Shown in pieces: positions 9,143 through 17,767 of a stretch of DNA of 64,000 nucleotides. Made by a program: the position numbers and the translations under genes. The stretch is from Kaistia granuli DSM 23481. Its GTDB lineage: Bacteria; Pseudomonadota; Alphaproteobacteria; Rhizobiales; Kaistiaceae. The notes beneath the pieces are model-generated. The model worked only from the letters and a program-made list of their open reading frames with translations, was not told the origin of the DNA and searched no databases. The first letter of the stretch is position 1; the number at the start of each line of letters is the position of its first letter. The stretch is taken from NCBI RefSeq assembly GCF_000380505.1, contig NZ_AQYH01000007.1, forward strand, positions 186,001 through 250,000, in the 5' to 3' direction.

Positions 9143-9916
9143 ATGACATCCAGCCGTTTCAGTCCCGAACAGCGCCGCACCATGATCATGGACATCGCCC
9201 GCGAAAAGGGTCGCCTTCTGGTCGAGGATCTCGTCCAGCAATTGTCGGCGTCGAGCGAGACGATCCGGCGCGATCTGAACCATCTGGCCGCCAGCGGCGC
9301 GTTGCGGAAATTCCACGGCGGCGCCTGTTTACCGTCCTTGGCCGAGGAAAATCCGTTCTCCATCCGCATGTCGGAGCAAACGGCCGGCAAACGGGCAATC
9401 GCTCGCAAGGCCGCCAGCCTGTTCGGCAATGGCGAGACGATGTTCATCGATACCGGGACGACGACGCTGTTCTTCGCCGAGGAACTGGCGCATGTCAGCA
9501 ATCTTTCGGTCGTCACCAATTCGTCGGCGATCGCCGCGGCCTTGTCCGGTCCCGCCAATAACGTCTTCCTGCTGGGTGGCCTCTATCAGCCCGATGCCGG
9601 CCAAACGACCGGCGAGGCGACGATCGAACAAATCAGCAATTTCCGTGCCGCCCATGCCGTGCTGACCATAGGCGCCATTCATGGCCGCAACGGCGTCATG
9701 GATTTCTCGCTTGGCGAGGCGCAGGTGGCGCGCGCCATGATCGAGCAGGCCGACCGCGTGACGATCATCGCGGATCATTCCAAGGTCGGGCGCGGCGCCT
9801 TTGCGAAGGTTTGCCCGCTCGACGTCATCGACCGCTTCGTCACCGACCTGCGGCCGCCGGCGGAAACCATGGACGCGCTGCTGGGCGCCGGTGTCGAGGT
9901 AATCCTGGCCGACTAG
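9143..9916 (+). CDS. DeoR/GlpR-family transcriptional regulator
   Basis: A 257-residue repressor-type regulator. The N-terminal winged helix has the DeoR pattern (VEDLVQQLSASSETIRRDL then ALRKFHGGA, about residues 25-65), and the C-terminal DeoR sensor domain carries FIDTGTTTLFFAEEL and VVTNSSAIAAAL, typical of sugar-phosphate sensing. The frame is open back to 9038, but ATG 9143 puts the start just before the HTH, as in relatives; the GGAAAG ribosome site is weak. It sits between the importer operon and the amidase/kinase operon, and a phosphorylated product of the kinase at 15462 would be a natural inducer (inference). Confidence 0.92.
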   Translation: MTSSRFSPEQRRTMIMDIAREKGRLLVEDLVQQLSASSETIRRDLNHLAASGALRKFHGGACLPSLAEENPFSIRMSEQTAGKRAIARKAASLFGNGETMFIDTGTTTLFFAEELAHVSNLSVVTNSSAIAAALSGPANNVFLLGGLYQPDAGQTTGEATIEQISNFRAAHAVLTIGAIHGRNGVMDFSLGEAQVARAMIEQADRVTIIADHSKVGRGAFAKVCPLDVIDRFVTDLRPPAETMDALLGAGVEVILAD

Positions 9917-10000
9917 GCACCGCCCGCTGATTTCGGGCCGGTGTCGCGCGGCGAGCCGGATCCAGCATTCGTGGATCGGTCGGGCGATTTGATCCTCGAT

Positions 10001-10014
10001 TGACCGTTCGGTCA
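10001..10014. promoter_or_regulatory. Operator candidate TGACCGTTCGGTCA (perfect palindrome)
   Basis: A perfect 14-bp inverted repeat ending one base before the TTGACA box of the promoter at 10015-10044. Its near-copy is at 8981-8994. Position against the -35 box suggests repression, or activation by contact with RNA polymerase. Confidence 0.65.
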
Positions 10015-10044
10015 TTGACAATGTTTGTTTCAGTCGTTTCTAAT
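10015..10044 (+). promoter_or_regulatory. Strong sigma-70-like promoter of the amidase operon
   Basis: TTGACA (10015-10020), an 18-base spacer and TCTAAT (10039-10044, 5 of 6 matches to TATAAT). The first gene starts at 10134, giving a leader of about 80 bases. Confidence 0.65.
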
Positions 10045-10133
10045 GCCCGAATTGCGAGGCGCCGCCGTTCAGGAGTGGCGGCGCTTCCGGGCGGCGGTCC
10101 GGCATGGGCGCGATGCAAGCAGGGAGGGCCCGG

Positions 10134-10451
10134 ATGGCCAAGCAGGATCTGGAACAGCTGATTCAGGGGCGGGATCTGAACGAGCTGGTGGCCGAATTTC
10201 GCGCCAAGACGACAGGCCAGCACAGCCCGGCGCTGCAGCGTCTGATCAACCGCATCCGCAGCGAGCCGATGACTGGGAAGCTGGCGCTGCTCTGCACCAA
10301 GCCGCACGAGGAATGGCGGCTCGTTCAGATGAACGGGCGCGGCAAGCCGATGACACTGCTCGGCGGCATCTACCATGATCTGAACGATGCCGAATGGGCG
10401 ATCTTCAAGCTGCGCATGAAGCGGCATTTCGACATCGACCTGCAGGATTGA
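10134..10451 (+). CDS. N,N-dimethylformamidase-like small (alpha) subunit
   Basis: A 105-residue protein. Its pattern SPALQRLINRIRSEPMTGK, then a tryptophan-containing strand, a GxPMTLLGG turn and a final helix EWAIFKLRMKRH, follows the small subunit of Paracoccus/Alcaligenes N,N-dimethylformamidase (about 130 residues), as far as I can recall that sequence. The likely large subunit follows 82 bases later, as in dmfA1-dmfA2. I start at ATG 10134, with AGGGAGGG just upstream, rather than the upstream ATG 10104. It would cap or stabilise the large subunit. The true substrate may differ from dimethylformamide. Confidence 0.78.
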   Translation: MAKQDLEQLIQGRDLNELVAEFRAKTTGQHSPALQRLINRIRSEPMTGKLALLCTKPHEEWRLVQMNGRGKPMTLLGGIYHDLNDAEWAIFKLRMKRHFDIDLQD

Positions 10452-10533
10452 GCCGTGGCGGCGCCCGCCGCCCGCCCTGACCGAACAACCCGACCGAACG
10501 AACGCCGCCGGCGAAGAGTTGGAGACTGGCCCC

Positions 10534-12795
10534 ATGCTGAAGATCACCGGATACGCCGATCGCGTTAGCGCGATGCCCGGCGATGCCATCCGCTTCATGA
10601 TCAATTGCGAGTATCCCGACTATCAGGCGAGCGTCGTCCGCGTCGTGCAGGGCGATACCGCCCCCGAGGCGCCGCCGGTCAAGCTGGTGCCGGTGCCGGC
10701 CGCGATCGATGGCCGCTATCCGGGCCGACCACAGGTCATCCATGCCGGTTCGTTCGGCCGCGTCGATTGCGAGCGTGGCTTTGCCGGCGTTTCGAGCCTG
10801 TCGCTGCAGGCGATGATCTTTCCGACCACGCCGCAGAAGGGCCGCCAGGCGATCCTGTCGAAATGGGACGAGGCCGAAGGGCGCGGCATCGCCATGATCG
10901 TCGCCGCCGATGGCTCGCTCGGCATCGAGATCTCGGACGGCGCGACGCGCAAGGTCCTGTCGGTCGGCAAGCCGATGCTGTCGCGCCATTGGTACTTCGC
11001 CGCCGTCAGCTATGACGCGGTGACCGGCGCGCTGCATGTGCATCAGGAGCCGCAGCACGATTTCCCGACCATCGACGATAGCGGCAGCGCCAGCGATACC
11101 GTGCCGGCGGGGCTTTCCTGGCAGAACGCGGCGCCGCTGCTGTTCGCCGCCAGCTGGGGCGGCGAGGATGCCGGCCGCACGATCGGTCGCGCGCTTTACA
11201 ACGGCAAGATCGACCGGCCGCGCGTCTCTGGCGCCAGCCTGAGCCTCGCCGATATGCAGGCTCTGCGCGGCGATCTCTGGTCCGAGCGTCTCGGCGGCGC
11301 GCTGATCGGCGCCTGGGATTTCTCCCGCGACATCCCCGGCATCCGCATGGACGACGTTTCAGGCCGCGAGCATCACGGCGTCGTCGTCAACATGCCGACG
11401 CGCGGCGTCACCGGGCACAATTTCACCGGCGAGGACGGCATGTGCTGGAAGGATCGCCCGACGCAATGGTCGGCGATCCACTTCCATGACGACGACATCT
11501 ACGATGCCGGTTGGCAGGTCGATTTCAGCCTGACCATCCCGGAAGGCATGAAGAGCGGCATCTACGCCGTTCGCATCGAGGCCGAGGGCGAGGAGCAGTT
11601 CGTCACCTTCGTCGTCCGGCCGCCGCGCGGCAAGCCGGGCTCGAAGCTCGCCTTCCTGTTCCCGCTCGCGACCTACATGGCCTATGCCAACGAGCATTTC
11701 GGCACCAATGACGGCTTGGTCGAACTGCATCTCAACCGGGCGCTGGTGCTGCATCCGCATCAGCAGTTCCTGAACGAGCACCGCGAATACGGCCATTCGC
11801 TCTATGATCTGCATTCGGACGGCAGCGGCGTCTGCTATTCCTCGCGACTGCGCCCGGTCCTGAACCTGCGGCCGAAGGTCGAGGCCAATCATGGCGCCGG
11901 CCCGTCGCATCTCTGGCTGTTCAACGCCGACACGCACATCACCAGCTGGCTCGAGAATTTTGACCAGGACTATGACGTCATAACCGACGAGGACCTGCAC
12001 GCCGAAGGGCACGGTCTGCTGCGCGACTATCAGACGGTCGTCACTGCGACCCATCCGGAATATTACACAAAGGAGATGTATGACGCGGTCCATCGCTATA
12101 CGCATGGCGGCGGCCGGTTGATCTATCTCGGCGGCAACGGCTTCTACTGGCGCATCGCTTATCATGCGACCCAGCCCGGCATCATCGAGGTACGTCGTTC
12201 CGAGGGCGGCAGTCGCGCCTGGGAGCCGCCGACGGGCGAGTACTACCACTCCTTCACCGGCGAATATGGTGGCATGTGGCGTCGCCAGGGCAATCGCAGC
12301 CCCAACCATCTGGTTGGCGTCGGTTTCACCGCGCAGGGCTTCGACCAGTCGTCGCCCTATCGTCGCGCCGAAGGGGCGGCCGATCCCCGCGCCGCCTTCA
12401 TCCTTGAAGGCATAGAGGACGAGATCCTCGGCGACTTTGGTCTTACGGGCGGCGGCGCCGCCGGCATGGAGCTCGACCGCCACGATGTCTCGGTCGGTTC
12501 GCCGCCGCATTCGCTGGTGATCGCCAGCTCCGGCCCTCATACTGAGGCGCATGTCTTCGTCGTCGAGGACATGCTGTTCAACTTCATGGGCGCCACCGGT
12601 GACGTCTGCGACAAGGTCCGCGCCGATCTAGTGTTCTTCGAGACGCCGCAGGGCGGCGCCGTCTTCTCGGTCGGCTCCATCGCCTATTCCGGCGCGCTGC
12701 CCTGGAACAACTTCGACAACAACATCTCCAAGCTGACGTTGAATGTGCTGCGCCGGTTCATGGATCCGACGCCGTTCCCGATGCCGACAAGCTGA
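10534..12795 (+). CDS. N,N-dimethylformamidase-like large (beta) subunit, putative iron amidohydrolase
   Basis: A 753-residue protein, the length of the dimethylformamidase large subunit (about 760). The layout agrees with that family: an N-terminal beta region (MLKITGYADRVSAMPGDAIRFMI), a concanavalin/LamG-like middle (about 50-270), then a Rossmann-like catalytic half with LATYMAYANEHF, NLRPK, HPEYYT, LGGNGFYWR and PTGEYYHS. The characterised Paracoccus enzyme uses a mononuclear iron held by two Tyr and one Glu; Tyr in HPEYYT and Glu in TGEYY are my candidates but need a structural alignment. Start at ATG 10534, nine bases after GGAG; a TTG at 10519 is the alternative. It hydrolyses N-substituted amides in known cases; here the neighbours suggest a glycerol-like product. 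Confidence 0.88.
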   Translation: MLKITGYADRVSAMPGDAIRFMINCEYPDYQASVVRVVQGDTAPEAPPVKLVPVPAAIDGRYPGRPQVIHAGSFGRVDCERGFAGVSSLSLQAMIFPTTPQKGRQAILSKWDEAEGRGIAMIVAADGSLGIEISDGATRKVLSVGKPMLSRHWYFAAVSYDAVTGALHVHQEPQHDFPTIDDSGSASDTVPAGLSWQNAAPLLFAASWGGEDAGRTIGRALYNGKIDRPRVSGASLSLADMQALRGDLWSERLGGALIGAWDFSRDIPGIRMDDVSGREHHGVVVNMPTRGVTGHNFTGEDGMCWKDRPTQWSAIHFHDDDIYDAGWQVDFSLTIPEGMKSGIYAVRIEAEGEEQFVTFVVRPPRGKPGSKLAFLFPLATYMAYANEHFGTNDGLVELHLNRALVLHPHQQFLNEHREYGHSLYDLHSDGSGVCYSSRLRPVLNLRPKVEANHGAGPSHLWLFNADTHITSWLENFDQDYDVITDEDLHAEGHGLLRDYQTVVTATHPEYYTKEMYDAVHRYTHGGGRLIYLGGNGFYWRIAYHATQPGIIEVRRSEGGSRAWEPPTGEYYHSFTGEYGGMWRRQGNRSPNHLVGVGFTAQGFDQSSPYRRAEGAADPRAAFILEGIEDEILGDFGLTGGGAAGMELDRHDVSVGSPPHSLVIASSGPHTEAHVFVVEDMLFNFMGATGDVCDKVRADLVFFETPQGGAVFSVGSIAYSGALPWNNFDNNISKLTLNVLRRFMDPTPFPMPTS

Positions 12796-12823
12796 ACCGC
12801 GGCAGCGTTCAGAAAGACAGATC

Positions 12824-14221
12824 ATGAAGAGCCAGTCCGGCTTGTTCGATGTCGCCATCATCGGCGGCGGCGTCGTCGGCTGTGCCGTCGCCAGGCGCTT
12901 TGCGCTGGACGGCGCGCGCGTCCTGTTGCTCGAGCGGGCGTCCGACATCCTGTCGGGGGCCAGCAAGGCCAACAGCGCGCTGCTGCATACCGGCTTCGAC
13001 GCGCCGACCGGCAGCCTGGAGCTCGCCTGCATGCAGGCCGGCTACCGGGAGTATTGCGAGATCCGCGAGCGGATGAACCTCCCGCTCCTGGAGACCGGCG
13101 CGATGGTCGTCGCCTGGAACGAGGCGGACCTGGTCAGGCTCGACGGCATCAAAGCGCAGGCGCGGGCGAACGGCGTCGATGATGTCCACCTGATGGAGCC
13201 GGACGAGGCTCTGACGCGCGAGCCGCATCTGGCGAAGAGCCTGCGCGGCGCGCTGCTGGTGCCCGGCGAACATGTAATCGATCCGTGGTCGGCGCCGCTC
13301 GCCTATCTGAAGCAGGCCGTCGCGCATGGCGCCGAAGTGCTCTGCAACGCCGAGGTGCTGTCCGGCCATCTCAACGCCGGCGTCTGGACGCTCGAAACGC
13401 CGCGCGGCGCCGTGCAGGCCAAGGCGGTCATCAACTGCGCCGGCCTGTTCGGCGACGAGGTCGAGACGCGGCTGCTCGGCCAGTCCGATTTCACCATCCT
13501 GCCGCGGAAGGGCCAGTTCGTCGTCTTCGACAAGGCGGCGAGTGCGCTGCTTACCAGCATCATCCTGCCGGTGCCGAACGAGCGCACCAAGGGCGTCGTG
13601 TTGGCGCGCACCATCTTCGGCAATGTGCTGGTCGGCCCGACCGCCGAGGAGCAGCTTGACCGCAACCGCACGGATGTCCGGCAGGAGGCGCTGCGCGAAC
13701 TGGTCGCCAAGGCCGTCGAGATGGTGCCGGCGCTGGCCGATGTGCCGGTGACGGCGATCTATGCCGGGCTACGGCCGGCGACCGACAGAAAGGAATATCG
13801 CGTTTCCTCGAAGCCCGATCAGCGTTGGATCACCCTTGGCGGCATTCGTTCGACGGGCCTGACCGCCGCCCTCGGCATCGCCCGACACGCCGCCAGCCTG
13901 CATGCCGGCTTCGGTGAGAGCGGCTTCAGGCCCGTGGCCGATCCAGTCTGGCCGTTCATGCCGAACCTTGCCGAGCATTGCGAACGCGACTGGCAGGCCG
14001 ACGGCCATGGCGAGATCGTCTGCCATTGCGAACTGGTCACCCGGCGCGAGATCGAGCAGGCGCTCGAAGGGCCGCTGGCCGCCGGCGATGTCGGAGGGCT
14101 GAAGCGCCGGACCCGCGCCGGCATGGGCCGCTGCCAGGGCTTCTATTGCCAGGCCCGTATCGCTGCGCTGACCGAGGGAAAATTCGCGGAGCCGCTGGCC
14201 GTGGAGAAGGCGGATGACTGA
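12824..14221 (+). CDS. GlpA-like FAD-dependent dehydrogenase with C-terminal BFD-type [2Fe-2S] module
   Basis: A 465-residue flavoprotein of the DAO/GlpA family. The N-terminal dinucleotide fold is VAIIGGGVVGCAVARRF (about residues 10-26). The C-terminus carries the BFD-like cluster ligands: CHC near residue 400 and, about 38 residues on, CQGFYC, giving the four cysteines. This resembles the GlpA subunit of anaerobic glycerol-3-phosphate dehydrogenase and related two-flavoprotein dehydrogenases. It probably pairs with the next gene, which overlaps it by 8 bases. ATG 12824 is chosen because it directly precedes the FAD fold. Electrons would go to the quinone pool or a carrier; the substrate is unknown. 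Confidence 0.9.
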   Translation: MKSQSGLFDVAIIGGGVVGCAVARRFALDGARVLLLERASDILSGASKANSALLHTGFDAPTGSLELACMQAGYREYCEIRERMNLPLLETGAMVVAWNEADLVRLDGIKAQARANGVDDVHLMEPDEALTREPHLAKSLRGALLVPGEHVIDPWSAPLAYLKQAVAHGAEVLCNAEVLSGHLNAGVWTLETPRGAVQAKAVINCAGLFGDEVETRLLGQSDFTILPRKGQFVVFDKAASALLTSIILPVPNERTKGVVLARTIFGNVLVGPTAEEQLDRNRTDVRQEALRELVAKAVEMVPALADVPVTAIYAGLRPATDRKEYRVSSKPDQRWITLGGIRSTGLTAALGIARHAASLHAGFGESGFRPVADPVWPFMPNLAEHCERDWQADGHGEIVCHCELVTRREIEQALEGPLAAGDVGGLKRRTRAGMGRCQGFYCQARIAALTEGKFAEPLAVEKADD

Positions 14222-15461
14222 GCCCTTCGAGACCGACGTCGCTATCGTCGGCGGCGGACCGGCCGGCATCGCCGCGGCGCTGGCGTTGCGCCATCACGGT
14301 GTCGCGCGCGTCACCATCCTGGAGCGCGAGAACGAGGCGGGCGGCGTGCCGCGCCATTGCGGCCATCCGCCCTTCGGCCTGCGCGAATTCGGCCGCATCC
14401 TGTCGGGCCCGGCCTATGCGGCGCGGCTGCGGCTGGAGGCGGCTGGTGCCGGCGTCGAGATCCGGACCAGCACCTCGGTGACGGCGCTGCATCCGGGCGG
14501 GCGGCTCGACCTCGCGACGCCCGACGGCACGGCCGAACTCGACGCTCGCCGGGTGATCCTCGCCACCGGCGTTCGGGAAATGCCGCGTTCGGCGCGCCTG
14601 ATCGCCGGCGACAGGCCGGTCGGCGTCCTCAATACCGGCACGCTGCAGCATGCGATCTATATCGAGCGGCTGAAGCCGTTCCGCCGGCCACTGATCGTCG
14701 GCACGGAACTGGTCAGCCTGTCGGCCGTGCTGACCTGTCGGAAGGCCGGCATCCGGCCCGTAGCTGTCGTCGAGGCGGCGTCCCGGCCGACGGCCCGCTG
14801 GCCGCTGGCGCTGTTTCCGCGCCTGCTCGGCATTCCGATGCATTATGGCGCGGAGCTTGTCGACATTCGCGGCCGCTCGCGCGTCGAGGCGGTGACGCTG
14901 CGACTGGCCGACGGCACGACGCGCGATGTCGATTGCGACGGCGTCCTTCTGACAGGGCGCTTCGTACCCGAATCGGCGCTGGTCCGCCTCAGCCATCTTG
15001 ATGTCGATATGGGCAGCGGCGGTCCCTCAATCGACCAGTTCGGTCGCTGCAGCGATCCCGCTTATTTTGCCGCCGGCAATCTGCTGCGCCCGGTCGAGAC
15101 GGCGGGCTGGTCGTTTCGCGAAGGCACGCGCATCGGCGGCATCGTCGCCGACGATCTGGATGGCCACCTCGCTCCGGCCAGGCGGTCGATCCGGATCGCG
15201 CGCGGCGAGGGGCTCAAGCTCGCCGTGCCGCAGCGGATCGCGCTGCCATCGGCCGAACCGAGCCTCGGCTGGATCCAGCTTCGCGCCGCCGCCGCCGGCA
15301 CCGGTGTGCTCAGCGTGAGAGATGGCTCCACCATTCTCTGGGAAAAGCGGCTTTCGATCTTGCCGGAGCGGCGAATTCTCGTTCCTCTGGCGGCACTCCT
15401 GAAGGCGGGCGAACGAACCGATACGGTCGAGATCCGCTTCACCAGCGACAAGGTGGACTAG
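14214..15461 (+). CDS. NAD(P)/FAD-dependent oxidoreductase, partner flavoprotein (HcnB/GlpB-like position)
   Basis: A 415-residue pyridine-nucleotide-disulphide-type flavoprotein. FAD-binding VAIVGGGPAGIAAALAL lies at residues 9-25, ILATGVREMPRSAR near residue 118, and a late FAD motif DPAYFAAGNLLRP near residue 280. No redox CxxC is seen at the usual place, so it is not a classical disulphide reductase. It overlaps the GlpA-like gene by 8 bases and ends directly against the kinase start. Such pairs form two-flavin dehydrogenases for amines, cyanide precursors or polyols. The last 90 residues are unlike the core family and look like a beta-rich extension. Confidence 0.86.
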   Translation: MTEPFETDVAIVGGGPAGIAAALALRHHGVARVTILERENEAGGVPRHCGHPPFGLREFGRILSGPAYAARLRLEAAGAGVEIRTSTSVTALHPGGRLDLATPDGTAELDARRVILATGVREMPRSARLIAGDRPVGVLNTGTLQHAIYIERLKPFRRPLIVGTELVSLSAVLTCRKAGIRPVAVVEAASRPTARWPLALFPRLLGIPMHYGAELVDIRGRSRVEAVTLRLADGTTRDVDCDGVLLTGRFVPESALVRLSHLDVDMGSGGPSIDQFGRCSDPAYFAAGNLLRPVETAGWSFREGTRIGGIVADDLDGHLAPARRSIRIARGEGLKLAVPQRIALPSAEPSLGWIQLRAAAAGTGVLSVRDGSTILWEKRLSILPERRILVPLAALLKAGERTDTVEIRFTSDKVD

Positions 15462-16874
15462 ATGCGGCTGGCGGCAATCGATCAGGGGACGACGTCGACG
15501 AGGGTGCTGGTGGCGGACGATGCCGGTGGCCGCCAGATCGTCCATTCGCTCCGTCACGCCCAGCACTATCCGCGAGTCGGCTGGGTCGAGCATGACGCGA
15601 AGGAGCTGCTCGCCAATGTCGCCGCCTGCATCGAAGCGGCGGGCGCCGTCGACGCCATCGGCATCGACAATCAGGGCGAGAGCTGCCTTGCCTGGGACGC
15701 CGTCACGGGCGAACCGCTGTCGCCGGTCATCGTCTGGCAGGACAATCGCACCCAGGACGTCATCGAGCGGCTGCGGGGCGAGGGGGGCGAGGCGCTGACC
15801 CTCGCCCGCGCCGGTCTACCGCTCGACCCCTATTTTTCGGCGACGAAGCTGCGCTGGATCCTCGATCACCTGCCGGCGGCACGCACCGCCCATGCGGCGG
15901 GAAGATTGCGGCTCGGCACCACGGATGCCTTCTTCCTCGATCGGCTCGCCGGACGCTTCGTCACCGACGCGGCGACCGCCTCGCGCACCTCGCTGATGAA
16001 CCTCGAGACGCTCGATTGGGACCCGGAACTCTGCCGGCTGTTCGGCGTGCCGGTTGAATGCCTGCCGGAGATTGGGCCCTCGGCCGGTTGCGTCATCGGC
16101 ATGGCGGGAAATATTCCCGTGACGGCGTCGATCGTCGATCAGCAGGCGGCGCTCTACGGGCATGGCTGCCGCCGGCCGGGGGACGCCAAGATCACCTTCG
16201 GCACGGGTGCCTTCGCGCTCGCGGTGACCGGCGACCGGATTGTCCGCAACCCGGCGATCGGGCTGCTGCCGACGGTGGCATGGCGGATCGCGGCGGAGAC
16301 GGTCTATGCCGTCGATGGCGGCGTCTACGACGCCGGCTCGACGATCGAGTGGCTCGGTCGGATCGGCATCCTGGACAGCGTCGAAGACCTGCAGGTCTTT
16401 GAGGGCGGCCCGGCGATCGAGCGCGGGCTCGTCTTCGTGCCGGCCCTGTCCGGTCTCGGCTGTCCGCATTGGGATCGCAGCGCGGCGGGGCTGTGGCTCG
16501 GCATGTCGGCCGACACAACGCGGGCGCAGATGAGCCAGTCGGCGCTCGAAGGCATCGCGCTGGCGTGCGCCGACGTGATGCGGGCGATGGCGGCCGAGGT
16601 GGCGATCGGCGAGACGTTGTCGATCGATGGCGGTCTGTCGCGCAGCCCCTATTTCGCGCAGTTCCTGGCCGATGCGCTGGGACGCGATATCCGCACGCGC
16701 TCGTTCGACGAGCTGACGAGCCTCGGCTGCGCGGCGCTGGCCGGCCTGGCGCTCGGCGTCGAGCTGCCGGAGCGCTCGGGCGGCGACATCGTCTATGCGA
16801 GCCGCGATCTCGGCCGCGGACGCTGGCGCGAGCGCTTCGACCAGGCCGTCGCCCGCTCGCGCAACTGGCGCTGA
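15462..16874 (+). CDS. FGGY-family carbohydrate kinase, glycerol-kinase-like
   Basis: A 470-residue kinase that is close to glycerol kinase: AIDQGTTSTR at residues 5-14, IVWQDNRT near 90, DPYFSATKLRWILD near 127, DQQAAL near 228 and the KITFGTGAF phosphate loop near 245. Glycerol contacts Glu73, Trp92, a Tyr in DPYFS and the Asp of DQQAAL are kept, but the residue matching E. coli Arg83 is Gly72 (NQGES instead of NQRET). ATG 15462 begins the base after the previous stop. It probably phosphorylates a glycerol-like compound made by the enzymes upstream; loss of the Arg suggests something other than plain glycerol. Confidence 0.9.
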   Translation: MRLAAIDQGTTSTRVLVADDAGGRQIVHSLRHAQHYPRVGWVEHDAKELLANVAACIEAAGAVDAIGIDNQGESCLAWDAVTGEPLSPVIVWQDNRTQDVIERLRGEGGEALTLARAGLPLDPYFSATKLRWILDHLPAARTAHAAGRLRLGTTDAFFLDRLAGRFVTDAATASRTSLMNLETLDWDPELCRLFGVPVECLPEIGPSAGCVIGMAGNIPVTASIVDQQAALYGHGCRRPGDAKITFGTGAFALAVTGDRIVRNPAIGLLPTVAWRIAAETVYAVDGGVYDAGSTIEWLGRIGILDSVEDLQVFEGGPAIERGLVFVPALSGLGCPHWDRSAAGLWLGMSADTTRAQMSQSALEGIALACADVMRAMAAEVAIGETLSIDGGLSRSPYFAQFLADALGRDIRTRSFDELTSLGCAALAGLALGVELPERSGGDIVYASRDLGRGRWRERFDQAVARSRNWR

Positions 16875-16903
16875 CGCAAGGGGCGCCGGGGCGCGGATGC
16901 TGC

Positions 16904-17464
16904 TTACGCTGGCAGCAGGCGCGATACCCAGGCGGACACCGCGTCACCGCTGCTCATGTCGGCTTGGATCAACCCGTCGATCATGAAGGTCGGCGACACA
17001 TGGATGCCGTTCTGGCGGGCATATTTGCAGTGCCACTTGATCTCGCGGTCGAGATCCGGAATCGCAAAGGCCTCCTTCAGCGCCACGCCGCTATGGCCTT
17101 CCAGGCGCTCGATGATCTGGTTCGGCGTCACGTCCATGTTCGGGCCGCCGGCATGGTGGGTGAACTCGAACGCCTCGCGATGGGCGGCGACGGCGGCCAT
17201 GACCTTCTTCGCGGTTTCCTTGCCACCTTCCAGCGTCGAGGCCGCGAGGATGCAGCGGACGATGACGCCGGAGTACAGGTGCCAGGGCTGCGACTGCAGC
17301 CGGATCTTGATCGTGATCCTGTCCTCTCCGGCCTGGGCCAGAAGCTCGTCGAGCTTGTTGAAGACGCGGACGGAATAGGGGCAGGTCGGCTCGAGGAAGA
17401 CTTCAAAGATGCGCGATCCGGTTCCCCAGACGAGGGGATCGGCGCGCCAGGCAGTCGCTGTCAT
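16904..17464 (-). CDS. DsbA-like thioredoxin-fold protein with monothiol CPYS motif
   Basis: A 186-residue cytoplasmic protein of the DsbA/thioredoxin-like superfamily. The active-site stretch is EPTCPYSVRV (about residues 25-34), so the second active cysteine is Ser; the cis-proline loop is HVSPTFMIDG near residue 158. There is no signal peptide. Other cysteines occur at VRCILAAS and WHCKYAR. Convergent with the kinase (29 bases apart). It may act as a glutathione-linked or monothiol reductase or isomerase; the role is not clear from context. Confidence 0.85.
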   Translation of the reverse strand: MTATAWRADPLVWGTGSRIFEVFLEPTCPYSVRVFNKLDELLAQAGEDRITIKIRLQSQPWHLYSGVIVRCILAASTLEGGKETAKKVMAAVAAHREAFEFTHHAGGPNMDVTPNQIIERLEGHSGVALKEAFAIPDLDREIKWHCKYARQNGIHVSPTFMIDGLIQADMSSGDAVSAWVSRLLPA

Positions 17465-17767
17465 GAGATGTCCTTTTTCGGGGCTGGGATACGAGAGCGG
17501 CGTCGGCCAAGCCTAGGATATCAGTCACGGGAAGGCATGCGGGATCTTGGGGGGCGGCGGTCACTTATCGACAGGCACGTTGCCGGTCAGGCGATCCGAG
17601 CCAAAAATCTGGCCAGATTGTCGGGGCACCGCTACCACTTGCCCCTTCGCAGGCGTAAACACATAAGACACATTCGACCGCGCTCCGCGGCCGTCTCGAA
17701 CTCTAGTGCCATGCGGTCATCGCAGTTCACCGTGTCAATGCTACTGTAAGAGGCCTCCCGTGTGTTC
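17465..17767. promoter_or_regulatory. Control region before the DSF response operon
   Basis: About 300 bases between the DsbA-like gene (minus) and the REC-GGDEF-EAL gene (plus). A perfect 14-bp palindrome, AATCTGGCCAGATT, lies at 17606-17619. The last 170 bases are less GC-rich than the genes, as promoters often are. I see no gene here and no clear -35/-10 pair. Confidence 0.45.

Noticed and set aside
9107-10604. Minus-strand frames opposite the DeoR and amidase small-subunit genes
   Set aside because: Conflict with the clear plus-strand operon, its promoter and ribosome sites.
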